A stretch of 64,000 nucleotides of DNA from NCBI GenBank assembly GCA_041751425.1, contig JBGSXL010000013.1, positions 134,968 to 198,967 of the forward strand. Direction: 5' to 3'. This stretch comes from JAVVEG01 sp041751425 (GTDB lineage: Bacteria; Pseudomonadota; Gammaproteobacteria; Pseudomonadales; Pseudohongiellaceae). Every line of letters starts with the position of its first letter. The first letter of the stretch is position 1. The notes under the pieces were generated by a model, which was given only the letters and a program-made list of their open reading frames with translations, ran no database searches and was not told the DNA's origin. This document shows, in pieces, positions 25,486-33,423 of this stretch. The translations under genes and the position numbers were made by a program.

Positions 25486-27234
25486 ATGTCACTCATTACA
25501 CTAGGGCTTTCCGGCGCGCTGGGTTACGACCCGGCCGCAGCGTTGTTTGTTGATGGAGATCTTACTGCGGCTGTTGAGGAGGAACGCTTCGCTCGTCGCA
25601 AGCATGCCAAGGGCATGATGCCAGTGGAGGCAATTCGGTTCTGTATGCGCTATGCCAAGGTTAAACCGCGGCATGTTGACATGGTTGCAATCTCTTATGC
25701 GCCTATTTCTCTTTTCAGCCCGGCCCGCTGGCATTACGCGGCGCGTCACTGGTATGCGCCAGACCGCAGCCTTGATGCCATTCTCAATGGCAACCGTCGC
25801 TATCGTCGCTATCTGGGCGAAGTACGCGCCATGTTGGACCGGCTCGATATCCCATGGAAAAAAATTAAACTGGTGCCCGTAGAGCATCAATTGGCGCACG
25901 CCAGCAGTGCGTACCATATGAGTGGCTTTGAAGGAAAAACCGCAATTCTAAGTATTGATCTGAAGGGCGAGTACGCCACCACATTCTTCGGTTACGGAGA
26001 GAATGGCAGAATTCACAAGATAAAGGAGTTCTACGATCCGGATTCGCTCAGCGGTATGTATGCGGCCATAACAGACTATCTGGGCTTTGACATGCTGGAC
26101 GGCGAACCCAAAGTGATGGGCATGGCAACCTTCGGGGACGCTGACAAATATGACCTGTCACCATTAGTCGAGTTCACCGGAAAAAACTTCCGCCTGAATA
26201 CTCAGTTAATTGGAACCGTTGGTTTGCGACGTTACAAGGAGAAATCGCGCGGCTACTATTTCAGTCCCAAGCTGATCGAACTGCTAGGACCGCGTCGCGC
26301 CGGCAGCCTGGCGGCAGACCCATATGTGCACTACGCGGCAGCAATCCAGAAATTGTATGAAGAAATCGCGACTGGTCTGACAACGCATTATCTTGCGGAT
26401 GTTGTCAAAGGCAACGGCCGCTTGGTTATTGCTGGCAGCGGGGCCATGAATGTCAAACTCAATCAGCGCCTATTGGCTCTGCCCTGGGTGAAAGAATTGT
26501 TTGTACAGCCGGCGGCAGGCGATGCGGGTACTGCAATAGGCGCTGCATCCTACGCCATTGCCAGACAGAAGATTCCGGTCAAACGCATGAAGCACGCGTT
26601 TCTGGGTCCACGCTACAGCATGGAACGGTGTATTCGTGCTTGTAAACAACATCGCGAGAAACCCAATTGGGAAATTCTGGAGAGTCCTACGGACAAGGCA
26701 GCCGAGCTTTTGGCGCAGGGTCATTTGGTGGCCTGGTTTCAGGGACGCATGGAGTTCGGTCCGCGCGCACTGGGAAACCGCAGCATTCTCGCCAATCCAT
26801 CTCAGGCGGAAATGGTAGAAGCCATTAACAAGAAAGTGAAGTTCCGCGAGAACTGGCGTTGCTTCTCTCCAAGCATGCTGGACACCATGGCGGAAGAATT
26901 CCTGCAAACCAAACATCCTGCCGATTACATGAGCATCAGTTTCGATGTCGCTGAAAAATGGAAGGAACTATTTCCTGCCGTGGTTTACCAGGATGGCACA
27001 TCACGCGCCCATGTCGTCACCAAGAAATCCAACACGCGATTCTACGCGTTACTGAAGGCAGTGAAGCAAAGAACCGGCTACGGTATCGTGCTCAATACTT
27101 CAATGAACCGCCCCGGCGAAGCAATAATATGTACTCCGGAGAATGCCATTGATATGTTCTTCGGTTCAGATCTGGAATACTTGATCATGCAGGACGTGTT
27201 GGTTACGAAGCGGCCAGAACCCATTATTGACTGA
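25486..27234 (+). CDS. NodU/CmcH-family carbamoyltransferase (LPS core)
   Basis: 582 residues in two parts: an N-terminal actin/Kae1-like domain (LGLSGALGYDPAAALFVDG at the start, VEHQLAHASSAYHMSGF near 130 with the metal-binding His pair, and DLKGEYATTFFG) and a C-terminal NodU-type domain (about 380-582) with GRMEFGPRALGNRSILANP. The family moves a carbamoyl group from carbamoyl phosphate to a sugar hydroxyl through carbamoyl-adenylate. The same gene at the same position in Pseudomonas (PA5005) is linked to 7-O-carbamoylation of a core heptose, and I infer that function here. Confidence 0.9.
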   Translation: MSLITLGLSGALGYDPAAALFVDGDLTAAVEEERFARRKHAKGMMPVEAIRFCMRYAKVKPRHVDMVAISYAPISLFSPARWHYAARHWYAPDRSLDAILNGNRRYRRYLGEVRAMLDRLDIPWKKIKLVPVEHQLAHASSAYHMSGFEGKTAILSIDLKGEYATTFFGYGENGRIHKIKEFYDPDSLSGMYAAITDYLGFDMLDGEPKVMGMATFGDADKYDLSPLVEFTGKNFRLNTQLIGTVGLRRYKEKSRGYYFSPKLIELLGPRRAGSLAADPYVHYAAAIQKLYEEIATGLTTHYLADVVKGNGRLVIAGSGAMNVKLNQRLLALPWVKELFVQPAAGDAGTAIGAASYAIARQKIPVKRMKHAFLGPRYSMERCIRACKQHREKPNWEILESPTDKAAELLAQGHLVAWFQGRMEFGPRALGNRSILANPSQAEMVEAINKKVKFRENWRCFSPSMLDTMAEEFLQTKHPADYMSISFDVAEKWKELFPAVVYQDGTSRAHVVTKKSNTRFYALLKAVKQRTGYGIVLNTSMNRPGEAIICTPENAIDMFFGSDLEYLIMQDVLVTKRPEPIID

Positions 27235-27250
27235 TTGGTACAAGTAACCA

Positions 27251-27865
27251 ATGTCTTCCAAAGAAATTCTAGCGTACTTCGACGCGACAGAATGTAAAGA
27301 AACTCGCAGCGATCTGAAACTCGCTGTAGGCCTGGTCAATGGCCCGCGGGTTGCTATCGATTGTGGGTGTGGAGCAGGGAGCGATATAGTTTACCTGCGG
27401 GAGAATGGCTTTACGGTGCACGCTTTTGATATCGAAGAGAGTTCCATAGCCCGGTGCCTTAAACGATTTGTCGGTGATAGTGCTGTCATTCTTTCCCGTA
27501 GTGATTTCAGCAGCTTTGCATATCCGACGGCTGATTTGGTAGTGGCAGACGCCAGCCTGTTTTTTTGCCCGGAGAATCAATTCGGCGCTGTATGGCAAAA
27601 AATAAAGAACGCTTTACTTCCCGGGGGAGTTTTTGTTGGTTCTTTTCTGGGTCCCGAGGATACAATGGCAGGAGCTGATTACGACAGGAAAGCATTCTGG
27701 CCAGAGGTTATGATAGCTACTGAAGAACAAGTCAAAGTATGGTTCGATGGTTTTGCAATCATATCGTTCACTGAGCACAGGTCGTCAGGGGTAACCGCAA
27801 GCGGCGCACCTCATGATTGGCACATATTCAGTGTGGTGGCACAGAAACCAGCAACGATTACTTGA
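27251..27865 (+). CDS. Class I SAM-dependent methyltransferase
   Basis: A 204-residue protein with a compact Rossmann-type methyltransferase fold. Motif I reads VAIDCGCGAGSDIVYL near residue 34, the acidic end of strand 2 is VHAFDIEESSI near 55, and an ADLVVADASLFFC segment lies near 95. No extra substrate domain is seen. It resembles TehB-like small-molecule methyltransferases in size, but the substrate is unknown. It follows the carbamoyltransferase gene by 16 bases, so it may belong to the LPS operon transcript and could modify the core or a small metabolite. Confidence 0.8.
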   Translation: MSSKEILAYFDATECKETRSDLKLAVGLVNGPRVAIDCGCGAGSDIVYLRENGFTVHAFDIEESSIARCLKRFVGDSAVILSRSDFSSFAYPTADLVVADASLFFCPENQFGAVWQKIKNALLPGGVFVGSFLGPEDTMAGADYDRKAFWPEVMIATEEQVKVWFDGFAIISFTEHRSSGVTASGAPHDWHIFSVVAQKPATIT

Positions 27866-27944
27866 GCAATATTGAAAATTTCAGGCAGCAAAAAAATTAG
27901 CAAGCCGACGCCAGTTCTCAATTTCATTTGCAAAGGAAACCAGT

Positions 27945-28496
27945 ATGTCTGAAAAGTATGAAGAGCTGCTCACCGAGCACATAGAGTTCATTCAGAACCA
28001 GCATTTGTTTTTTGTTGGCTCTGCAGGTGCGCAGGGTTTCGTGAATGTTTCGCCCAAAGGGTTGGATAGCTTGCGGATACTGGGGCCGCGCAGACTTTTG
28101 TGGCTCAATTTGACTGGTAGCGGCAATGAAACAGCGGCTCATGTTCTTGAGAATGGCCGTATGACAGTAATGTTCTGTTCGTTTGATAAACAGCCGCTGA
28201 TTCTTAGAGTCTATGGCAAAGCTGAAGTCATTTATCCATGGGACGCAAGCTGGGCTGATGTGATAAAACAGTTTCCTGCATACACCGGTGCCCGGCAAGT
28301 TTTTGATCTAAGTGTCAGTCTGGTACAGACATCGTGCGGTTTCGCCGTTCCGCTTTACGATTTCACGGGAGAGCGCGAAACACTAAATAACTGGGCTGAC
28401 AATCGAGGCAGGTCCGGCATCGAAGAATACTGGCTGGAAAAAAATCAGTTCAGTCTGGATGGACAGGCTACCGGCGTTAGTGCGAAGGATCGATAG
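27945..28496 (+). CDS. Pyridoxamine 5'-phosphate oxidase-family (FMN split-barrel) protein
   Basis: A 183-residue cytosolic protein with the PNPOx-like split-barrel pattern: an N-terminal helix, FFVGSAGAQGFVNVSPKG near residue 22, WLNLTGSGNETAAHVLENGRM near 58 and LRVYGKAEV near 87. Members bind FMN or F420 and act on small molecules. The true PdxH substrate residues are not evident, so vitamin B6 synthesis is not implied. An A-rich leader precedes it. It stands alone, 55 bases before the racemase gene on the same strand. Confidence 0.82.
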   Translation: MSEKYEELLTEHIEFIQNQHLFFVGSAGAQGFVNVSPKGLDSLRILGPRRLLWLNLTGSGNETAAHVLENGRMTVMFCSFDKQPLILRVYGKAEVIYPWDASWADVIKQFPAYTGARQVFDLSVSLVQTSCGFAVPLYDFTGERETLNNWADNRGRSGIEEYWLEKNQFSLDGQATGVSAKDR

Positions 28497-28551
28497 CGGG
28501 GCGCTGAAGAAAGAGTGCGTGCAATGAACGAATTACCATAGTGAGCGTGAG

Positions 28552-29244
28552 ATGAGAACAGCAGGTTTGTTGGGTGGCATGAGCTGGGAAAGCACAGCGA
28601 GTTACTATAAAGCAATAAACGAGGGAGTCAAAAGTAAGCTGGGTGGGTTGCATTCGGCGCAGATCGCCATGTTCAGCGTTGATTTTGAGCCCATAGAGAA
28701 ATTACAACAACAGGGAGATTGGGAAGGTGCCGGATTGGTATTGGCGGACGCAGCCAGGAAGATTGAAGCAGCTGGCGCAGATTTTTTACTGATTTGTACA
28801 AATACAATGCACAAAGTAGTCCCACAGATAGAGCAGGCAATTCAAATTCCCATACTGCATATCGCCGACGCGACCGCGGAAGTTCTGCTTAATGAAAATA
28901 TACAAACGGTAGGTGTACTGGGCACCGCCTTTACGATGGAGCAGGATTTCTATAAAGGCCGGTTAAGGGATAAGTACGGGCTTAAGGTTATCGTTCCCGA
29001 TGTCGACGACAGAAAAATTATCCACGCCATTATTTACAATGAATTGTGTGTTGGAAAGATTGAGGCGGGTTCCAGGCAATCCTTTCTCAGAATCATTGGC
29101 GAGCTATCACAACGCGGCGCACAGGCAGTTATTCTTGGGTGCACGGAGATCGGTATGCTCGTCAGCCAGAAAGATACGGACGTCTTATTGATCGATACAA
29201 CCGAGATTCATGCAAAAAGAGCTGTTGAGGAGCTGCTGCGATAA
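28552..29244 (+). CDS. Aspartate/glutamate racemase-family protein
   Basis: A 230-residue PLP-independent racemase-fold protein. GLLGGMSWESTASYY at residues 5-19, the first catalytic Cys in LICTNTMHK near 83 and the second in ILGCTEIGML near 196 are all present, as in YgeA/RacX-type broad-specificity amino acid racemases. It probably interconverts L- and D-amino acids in the cytoplasm. The start is ATG 28552, preceded by GAGCGTGAG. The stop codon lies in the loop of a perfect 11-bp hairpin. Confidence 0.88.
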   Translation: MRTAGLLGGMSWESTASYYKAINEGVKSKLGGLHSAQIAMFSVDFEPIEKLQQQGDWEGAGLVLADAARKIEAAGADFLLICTNTMHKVVPQIEQAIQIPILHIADATAEVLLNENIQTVGVLGTAFTMEQDFYKGRLRDKYGLKVIVPDVDDRKIIHAIIYNELCVGKIEAGSRQSFLRIIGELSQRGAQAVILGCTEIGMLVSQKDTDVLLIDTTEIHAKRAVEELLR

Positions 29245-29254
29245 GCAGCTCCTC
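29227..29254 (+). terminator. Perfect 11-bp hairpin over the racemase stop codon
   Basis: GAGGAGCTGCT (29227-29237) and AGCAGCTCCTC (29244-29254) are perfectly complementary around a six-base loop that includes the TAA stop. No T-run follows on either strand, so termination would be weak. It could also protect the 3' end or limit readthrough into the opposing VOC gene. Confidence 0.4.
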
Positions 29255-29257
29255 TGC

Positions 29258-29329
29258 AACCCGGGCTACAGTACCCGGGCTTTAGTACCGGGGCTTAAAT
29301 ACCCAGGTTTGAAATACCAAGGTTTTAAA
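29258..29329. repeat. Decayed 14-15 bp tandem repeat (5 units)
   Basis: Five adjacent units start at 29258, 29272, 29286, 29300 and 29315. The first is AACCCGGGCTACAG and the later ones begin TACC, drifting from TACCCGGGCTTTAG through TACCGGGGCTTAAA to TACCAAGGTTTTAAA. It fills the gap between the convergent racemase and VOC genes. Confidence 0.75.
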
Positions 29330-29344
29330 TAAAAGCGCAGCTTA

Positions 29345-29728
29345 TCAGGCCGGAATACGATGCAACGCGCAAATCTTGTTGCCGGCGGGGTCGCGCAGAT
29401 AGGCAAGATATAGCTTACCTGTTCTGCCCTCTCTGATACCTGGAGGATCTTCACAGGCCATTCCACCGTTTGCCAGACCGGCTGCATGCCATGCATCGGC
29501 CGCGGCCGGGTCAGCTGCTGCGAATCCGATAGTGCTGCCGTTACCGTTACAGGCGGGTTCGCCATCGATAGGTTTGGAGACACTGAATACTCCGGTTTTG
29601 GTAACCCAGAAGCAGCGGCCCTTCTCGTCAATAACGCCCGGGCCACAACCCAAAGCACCTAGTATCGCGTCGTAGAAGACTTTGGATTTTTGCACGTCAT
29701 TGGCACCCAGCATGATATGACTGAACAT
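29345..29728 (-). CDS. VOC-superfamily (glyoxalase/dioxygenase fold) protein
   Basis: 127 residues with one pair of beta-alpha-beta-beta-beta modules: MFSHIMLGANDVQKSKVFYDAIL at the start holds the usual first-strand His, and a terminal strand AYLRDPAGNKICALH has the last conserved region. Such small proteins dimerise to make a metal site. The function (isomerase, dioxygenase, or resistance by binding) is not predictable. It converges with the racemase gene. It lies downstream of the SRPBCC gene on the same strand with a 55-base gap, so the two may share a transcript. Confidence 0.83.
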   Translation of the reverse strand: MFSHIMLGANDVQKSKVFYDAILGALGCGPGVIDEKGRCFWVTKTGVFSVSKPIDGEPACNGNGSTIGFAAADPAAADAWHAAGLANGGMACEDPPGIREGRTGKLYLAYLRDPAGNKICALHRIPA

Positions 29729-29783
29729 GTTTTAGTTTCCTGTTAATGGCGAAATGTTTAACTTTAACGAAACTTTGATTTTC

Positions 29784-30278
29784 TTATTTCTCGGCAATCT
29801 CTTTCATGCTGACTAAAGCCCGCTCGAACATCGCACGGCGTCTTGTTGCATCGGCATCCTTGGCTGCCTGGTCAGCCAGATTGGAGACGTCCAGCATCAG
29901 CGTATAAAGCAATTTGGAAGAATTGGCACCTGTAGGCCTCGCTTCCATGAAACCGTGGTACAGATTGTAGAAAGTACCTTCCACCGCGGGCTGCGTGTAG
30001 CCATAGGAAAGCTCGGTTTGGGCTACCAGCACTTCTGTGACACGTCCACCCGCCAGCACACGTACGGTTCCAATGCCACCATCGCCAGAGGTAATGGTGC
30101 AATCAATACTCAGCCATTCAGCGATATCGCAATAATCGCCAACTGCCTCCCAGACTGCGGCAGCAGGTTTAGCTACATCAATTTCCATTTCGATAGTGAC
30201 GTATTCAGGCTGGGCCATCAGGGCTGTGGAAAGCCAGAAGCAGGGGATAACGGACATACCAAGGAGCGTGCGTTTCAT
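29784..30278 (-). CDS. Secreted SRPBCC-family protein
   Basis: 164 residues with a signal peptide (residues 1-22, cleavage after ALMA) followed by a START/Bet v 1-like fold. The strand VTIEMEIDVAKPAAAVWEAVGDY and the helix-strand pattern through residue 120 are typical of polyketide-cyclase or SRPBCC proteins. These have a large hydrophobic cavity that binds lipids or aromatic ligands. A periplasmic location is less common for the fold. The ligand is unknown. It is divergent from the cupin gene across a 160-base gap that holds a tandem repeat. Confidence 0.78.
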   Translation of the reverse strand: MKRTLLGMSVIPCFWLSTALMAQPEYVTIEMEIDVAKPAAAVWEAVGDYCDIAEWLSIDCTITSGDGGIGTVRVLAGGRVTEVLVAQTELSYGYTQPAVEGTFYNLYHGFMEARPTGANSSKLLYTLMLDVSNLADQAAKDADATRRRAMFERALVSMKEIAEK

Positions 30279-30380
30279 GGAAGTAGCCTCTTTATTGGAA
30301 TTGATCTAGCGAGTGGCCGATTCTCGCATATAAGGTAGTATTGAACCAGCATGGCATTTATGATTCCGGGTGTACTTAAA

Positions 30381-30448
30381 CGTTCACATGACCTAAACGT
30401 TCACATGACCTAGAGGCTCACATGACCTAGAGGTTCACATGAGTAGAC
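30381..30448 (+). repeat. 17-bp tandem repeat carrying start codons
   Basis: Four 17-base units begin at 30381, 30398, 30415 and 30432. The consensus is like GGTTCACATGACCTAGA. Each contains an ATG (30388, 30405, 30422 and 30439). The last two ATGs have GAGG five bases upstream. The first three read only Met-Thr-stop; the fourth opens the cupin gene. Confidence 0.85.
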
Positions 30449-31020
30449 ACATGAAATTTAAACTGGACACCTTTATCGCTGACTGTCAGCAGGCGATTGC
30501 AAGTGATAAGCCTCAGGAAATCATCACTCAGATTGTTAACCGCGCTATATCTGATTCTGAAGCCATGTTCCGTGAAATCGGCAAACCAACTAAAGCAACC
30601 ATCCAGAAGATATATGTGTCCGACATATTAACCATAGTTAATGTTATTTGGGCACCCAAGATGACACTGCTACCCCATAATCATAATGTCTGGGCGGTGA
30701 TAGGTGTGTATGAGGGAAGAGAGGATAATATTTTCTGGCGTCGGCTGAAGGGCGATCAAGAGGGCAAGATAGAAGCAGCGGGTGCAAAATCCATCGCTTC
30801 CGGGGAAGTCGTTGTGCTGGGTAAGAACCTTATCCATTCCGTGACGAATCCCACTTCCTCGTTTACTTGTGCAATACATGTTTATGGTGGAGACTTCTTC
30901 GCGATGGAGCGCAGTGAATGGGAGCCGTTGACTTTGGTTGAACGCCCATACGACATAGAAAAGAATCTTGCACGGTTTGAAAATGAGAACGCTTTGCTGC
31001 ATCTCAGAAAGCTCGGATAG
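30439..31020 (+). CDS. Cysteine dioxygenase-like cupin protein
   Basis: 193 residues from ATG 30439 (GAGG at 30430-30433). ATG 30451 is an alternative four codons later. The cupin core shows LPHNHNVWAVIGVYEGRE near residue 75, which provides two metal-binding His, and a second motif with NLIHSVTNP near 133. This resembles bacterial thiol dioxygenases (cysteine or mercaptopropionate type) that use mononuclear iron. The substrate is inferred from family resemblance only. The upstream repeat gives three aborted mini-ORFs before the true start. Confidence 0.75.
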   Translation: MSRHMKFKLDTFIADCQQAIASDKPQEIITQIVNRAISDSEAMFREIGKPTKATIQKIYVSDILTIVNVIWAPKMTLLPHNHNVWAVIGVYEGREDNIFWRRLKGDQEGKIEAAGAKSIASGEVVVLGKNLIHSVTNPTSSFTCAIHVYGGDFFAMERSEWEPLTLVERPYDIEKNLARFENENALLHLRKLG

Positions 31021-31077
31021 AAGTTGTCAGTGGGCATAGGGATAACTGGAACATTCAAATAACAATAATGATACCCA

Positions 31078-31089
31078 GACTTGCAAGTC
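31078..31089. promoter_or_regulatory. 12-bp perfect palindrome upstream of the PQQ dehydrogenase
   Basis: GACTTGCAAGTC is a perfect inverted repeat 22 bases before the dehydrogenase start codon. It could be an operator for a dimeric regulator. No clear -35/-10 pair is visible near it, so this is tentative. Confidence 0.25.
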
Positions 31090-31111
31090 CGGATCAGTAC
31101 AGGTGGAAAAC

Positions 31112-32863
31112 ATGAGAAATCTCAAACGCATTCCATTGCTATGCATAATAGTCGGGGCCACCAGTTTCTGGCATACCTATGCGGTGGCGCAAAACAACAA
31201 ACCTCTGCTGGATAGATTGACACCAGTTACTGAAACCATGCTGCTTAAGCCTCCGGCGGAAGACTGGCTGAGTTGGCGCAGAACCTACGACACCTATGGA
31301 TTCAGTCCTCTTGATCAAATTAACAAAGAAAATGTCAGCACTTTGCAAGAGGCCTGGCGTATGCCACTGGATATTGGCTCCAGTACACCAACACCATTAG
31401 TGCATGATGGCGTGATGTTCCTGCTGGCAACTGATGACATGCTGCTGGCAATGGATGCCAGCACTGGCGAGCTTCTTTGGTCATATAAACACGCCACCGG
31501 ACCAGAGGGCATTCCTACCTCCAAGTTTGGTATCGCTCTGTACGGCGATAAAGTGCTTATGCCAACCAACGATATGCATATGGTTGCGCTGGACAGTAAA
31601 ACTGGCGCAGTTGTCTGGGATCACGCTATCGCTGATATTCGTACCGGTCGTCGTGGCCATACGCTGCGTGGTGCGCCAATAGTTGCCAACGGCAAGATAA
31701 TCCAAGGCATAAACGCCACGATGGTACCGGAAGGCGGTTTCATCATTGCGCTGGATGTTGAGACAGGGGAAGAGTCCTGGCGCTTTTATACAATTCCAAG
31801 ACCCGGTGAGGCTGGTGACAATACCTGGAACGGGCTGGCGCTGAGCGAGCGCAGCGGTGGTTCCGTGTGGATGCCACCCAGTTATGATCCTGAACTGGAC
31901 CTGGTCTATTTTGGCACAGCCCCTACTTACGACACGGCGCCACTTCTGCATCCGGTTAACGAGGCAGGCATCACAAACGATGCACTTTATACCAACGCAA
32001 CTATTGCCTTGCGAGTAAGTACTGGCGAGCTGGCCTGGTACTTCCAACATATTGCTAATGATCAGTGGGATCTGGATTGGGTCTATGAGCGTCAGCTGAT
32101 GAATCTGCCTGTCAATGGTGTTATGCGCAAAGCAGTAGTGACAGCTGGCAAGATGGCTTTGTTTGATGCGCTGGATGCTGCAACCGGGGAGTATTTGTTC
32201 TCTCTGGATTTAGGTTTGCAGAATCTGGTTAAAGAAATAGACCCGGTAACTGGTGCGAAAACCATGAACCCTAATGCCACACCCAGCGCTGAGTCTGCGC
32301 AGTTGGTATGTCCCTTCGCAGCGGGCGGAAGAAACTGGCAGGTCAGCTCTTTCAATCCGGATAGTAAAATACTCTTCATGCCGATAGCGCAAATGTGCAT
32401 GAATGCCGGCCCGACCGGAGTAGGCAGTATTCTATCCACGGGCACACCACTAAACCCGACACCGTTTCCCGGCAGGGAGGGTGAGTTTGGTCGCTTGCAG
32501 GCAGTCAATATGGAGACGCGAGAATTACTCTGGGATTTTCGTGAGATGGCGCCGCCAACAACAGCCATCGTAGCAACCGCTGGCGGTGTGATTTTCGGGG
32601 GCTCTCTGGATTTCACCTTCAAGGCGTTAGATGCATCTACCGGAGAGGTGCTGTGGAAAACCAACACCGGTGACATACCCGCTTCATTCCCGATTACCTA
32701 TATGGCTGCAGGTAAACAATATGTCACAGTAGTTGTGGGACAACCGACCATTCACGCAAGCACATTCATGGGCGCTGTACGTGCAATGACCGGTGGTGAC
32801 GAAGGTCCGCTAGGTGCATTGCAAAGTGGCGGCGCCGCTGTGATAGTTTACACATTGGAGTAA
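31112..32863 (+). CDS. PQQ-binding beta-propeller dehydrogenase
   Basis: 583 residues from ATG 31112, with AGGTGG at 31101-31106. A signal peptide ends at AVAQ near residue 26, so it is periplasmic. The body is an eight-bladed propeller with PQQ tryptophan-docking repeats (ALDSKTGAVVWDH, ALDVETGEESWRF, ALDASTGEVLWKT). QWDLDWVYERQL near 325 holds the likely catalytic Asp, and CPFAAGGRNWQV near 400 is typical of quinoprotein alcohol dehydrogenases. The adjacent-cysteine pair of methanol dehydrogenase and a haem c (CxxCH) domain are absent, so an external cytochrome must take the electrons. The substrate is unknown. Confidence 0.87.
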   Translation: MRNLKRIPLLCIIVGATSFWHTYAVAQNNKPLLDRLTPVTETMLLKPPAEDWLSWRRTYDTYGFSPLDQINKENVSTLQEAWRMPLDIGSSTPTPLVHDGVMFLLATDDMLLAMDASTGELLWSYKHATGPEGIPTSKFGIALYGDKVLMPTNDMHMVALDSKTGAVVWDHAIADIRTGRRGHTLRGAPIVANGKIIQGINATMVPEGGFIIALDVETGEESWRFYTIPRPGEAGDNTWNGLALSERSGGSVWMPPSYDPELDLVYFGTAPTYDTAPLLHPVNEAGITNDALYTNATIALRVSTGELAWYFQHIANDQWDLDWVYERQLMNLPVNGVMRKAVVTAGKMALFDALDAATGEYLFSLDLGLQNLVKEIDPVTGAKTMNPNATPSAESAQLVCPFAAGGRNWQVSSFNPDSKILFMPIAQMCMNAGPTGVGSILSTGTPLNPTPFPGREGEFGRLQAVNMETRELLWDFREMAPPTTAIVATAGGVIFGGSLDFTFKALDASTGEVLWKTNTGDIPASFPITYMAAGKQYVTVVVGQPTIHASTFMGAVRAMTGGDEGPLGALQSGGAAVIVYTLE

Positions 32864-32867
32864 CTGC

Positions 32868-32921
32868 TTGCTAAGGAGCAATCGCTTGCTAAAGAGTAAT
32901 AAATTGCTGAAGGCCAGTTGT
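32868..32921 (+). repeat. 18-bp tandem repeat with repeated TTG start and SD
   Basis: Units begin at 32868, 32886 and 32904, each opening TTGCTAAGG or TTGCTGAAGG. They are in frame and encode LLKSN-like six-residue repeats. AAGGAG inside the first unit lies seven bases before the TTG of the second, and GGAG lies seven bases before the TTG of the first. Confidence 0.75.
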
Positions 32922-33248
32922 CATTGTGGCGCCATACAAATCTTTATAGAAAAGGTGCCAGATACAATTACTCAATGTAATTGTTCAGTGTGCAGAAGGT
33001 ATGCCGCGCTCTGGGGATATTTCACCAGAGAAACCGCACAGGTGGATTTCGCACCGGGTGCAGCAACCGCTTATGTCTGGAATGACAGAGTCATTGAGTT
33101 CTATCATTGCAATACATGCGGTTGCCTTACTCATTACGAAGATGTCAGCAAGAATGACGATGACAGGATTGCGGTGAATTTTCGCATGTTTCCTTCTGCA
33201 GTGTATGAGTCCGCCAGGTTACGGATATTCGATGGCGCTGACACCTGA
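32886..33248 (+). CDS. GFA/CENP-V-family zinc protein
   Basis: About 120 residues. I place the start at TTG 32886, which has AAGGAG at proper distance. TTG 32868 and 32904 are nearly equal choices because the start region is an in-frame 18-bp repeat. Cysteine pairs typical of the GFA fold are present: SCHCGAI, TQCNCSVCRR, and CNTCGCLTHYE. The family includes a glutathione-dependent formaldehyde-activating enzyme, though most members are unassigned. It follows the PQQ dehydrogenase gene by 22 bases, and an aldehyde produced by that enzyme would fit, by inference, a role in detoxification. Confidence 0.82.
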   Translation: MLKSNKLLKASCHCGAIQIFIEKVPDTITQCNCSVCRRYAALWGYFTRETAQVDFAPGAATAYVWNDRVIEFYHCNTCGCLTHYEDVSKNDDDRIAVNFRMFPSAVYESARLRIFDGADT

Positions 33249-33423
33249 AAAGTTCTGGATGAATGAAACTGTAAGCTGAGCAATAGGTAACAAGCACACT
33301 ATTTAAGCCAATGTGAACTTTACAATCCGGTCTGACGGGGATACCTTTTACCCAAACAAGAGAATTTCATTTTCAGCAGCGCGGGCGCTATGCAGGCTCG
33401 CGAGCATTATCAGGAGGAAAGAC

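Noticed and set aside
28552..29244. Glutamate racemase MurI for cell-wall synthesis
   Set aside because: The motifs fit the YgeA/RacX broad-specificity group (GGMSWEST start) and not MurI.
30381..30448. Short regular repeats as a CRISPR array
   Set aside because: Units are 17 bases with no spacers and no cas gene nearby.
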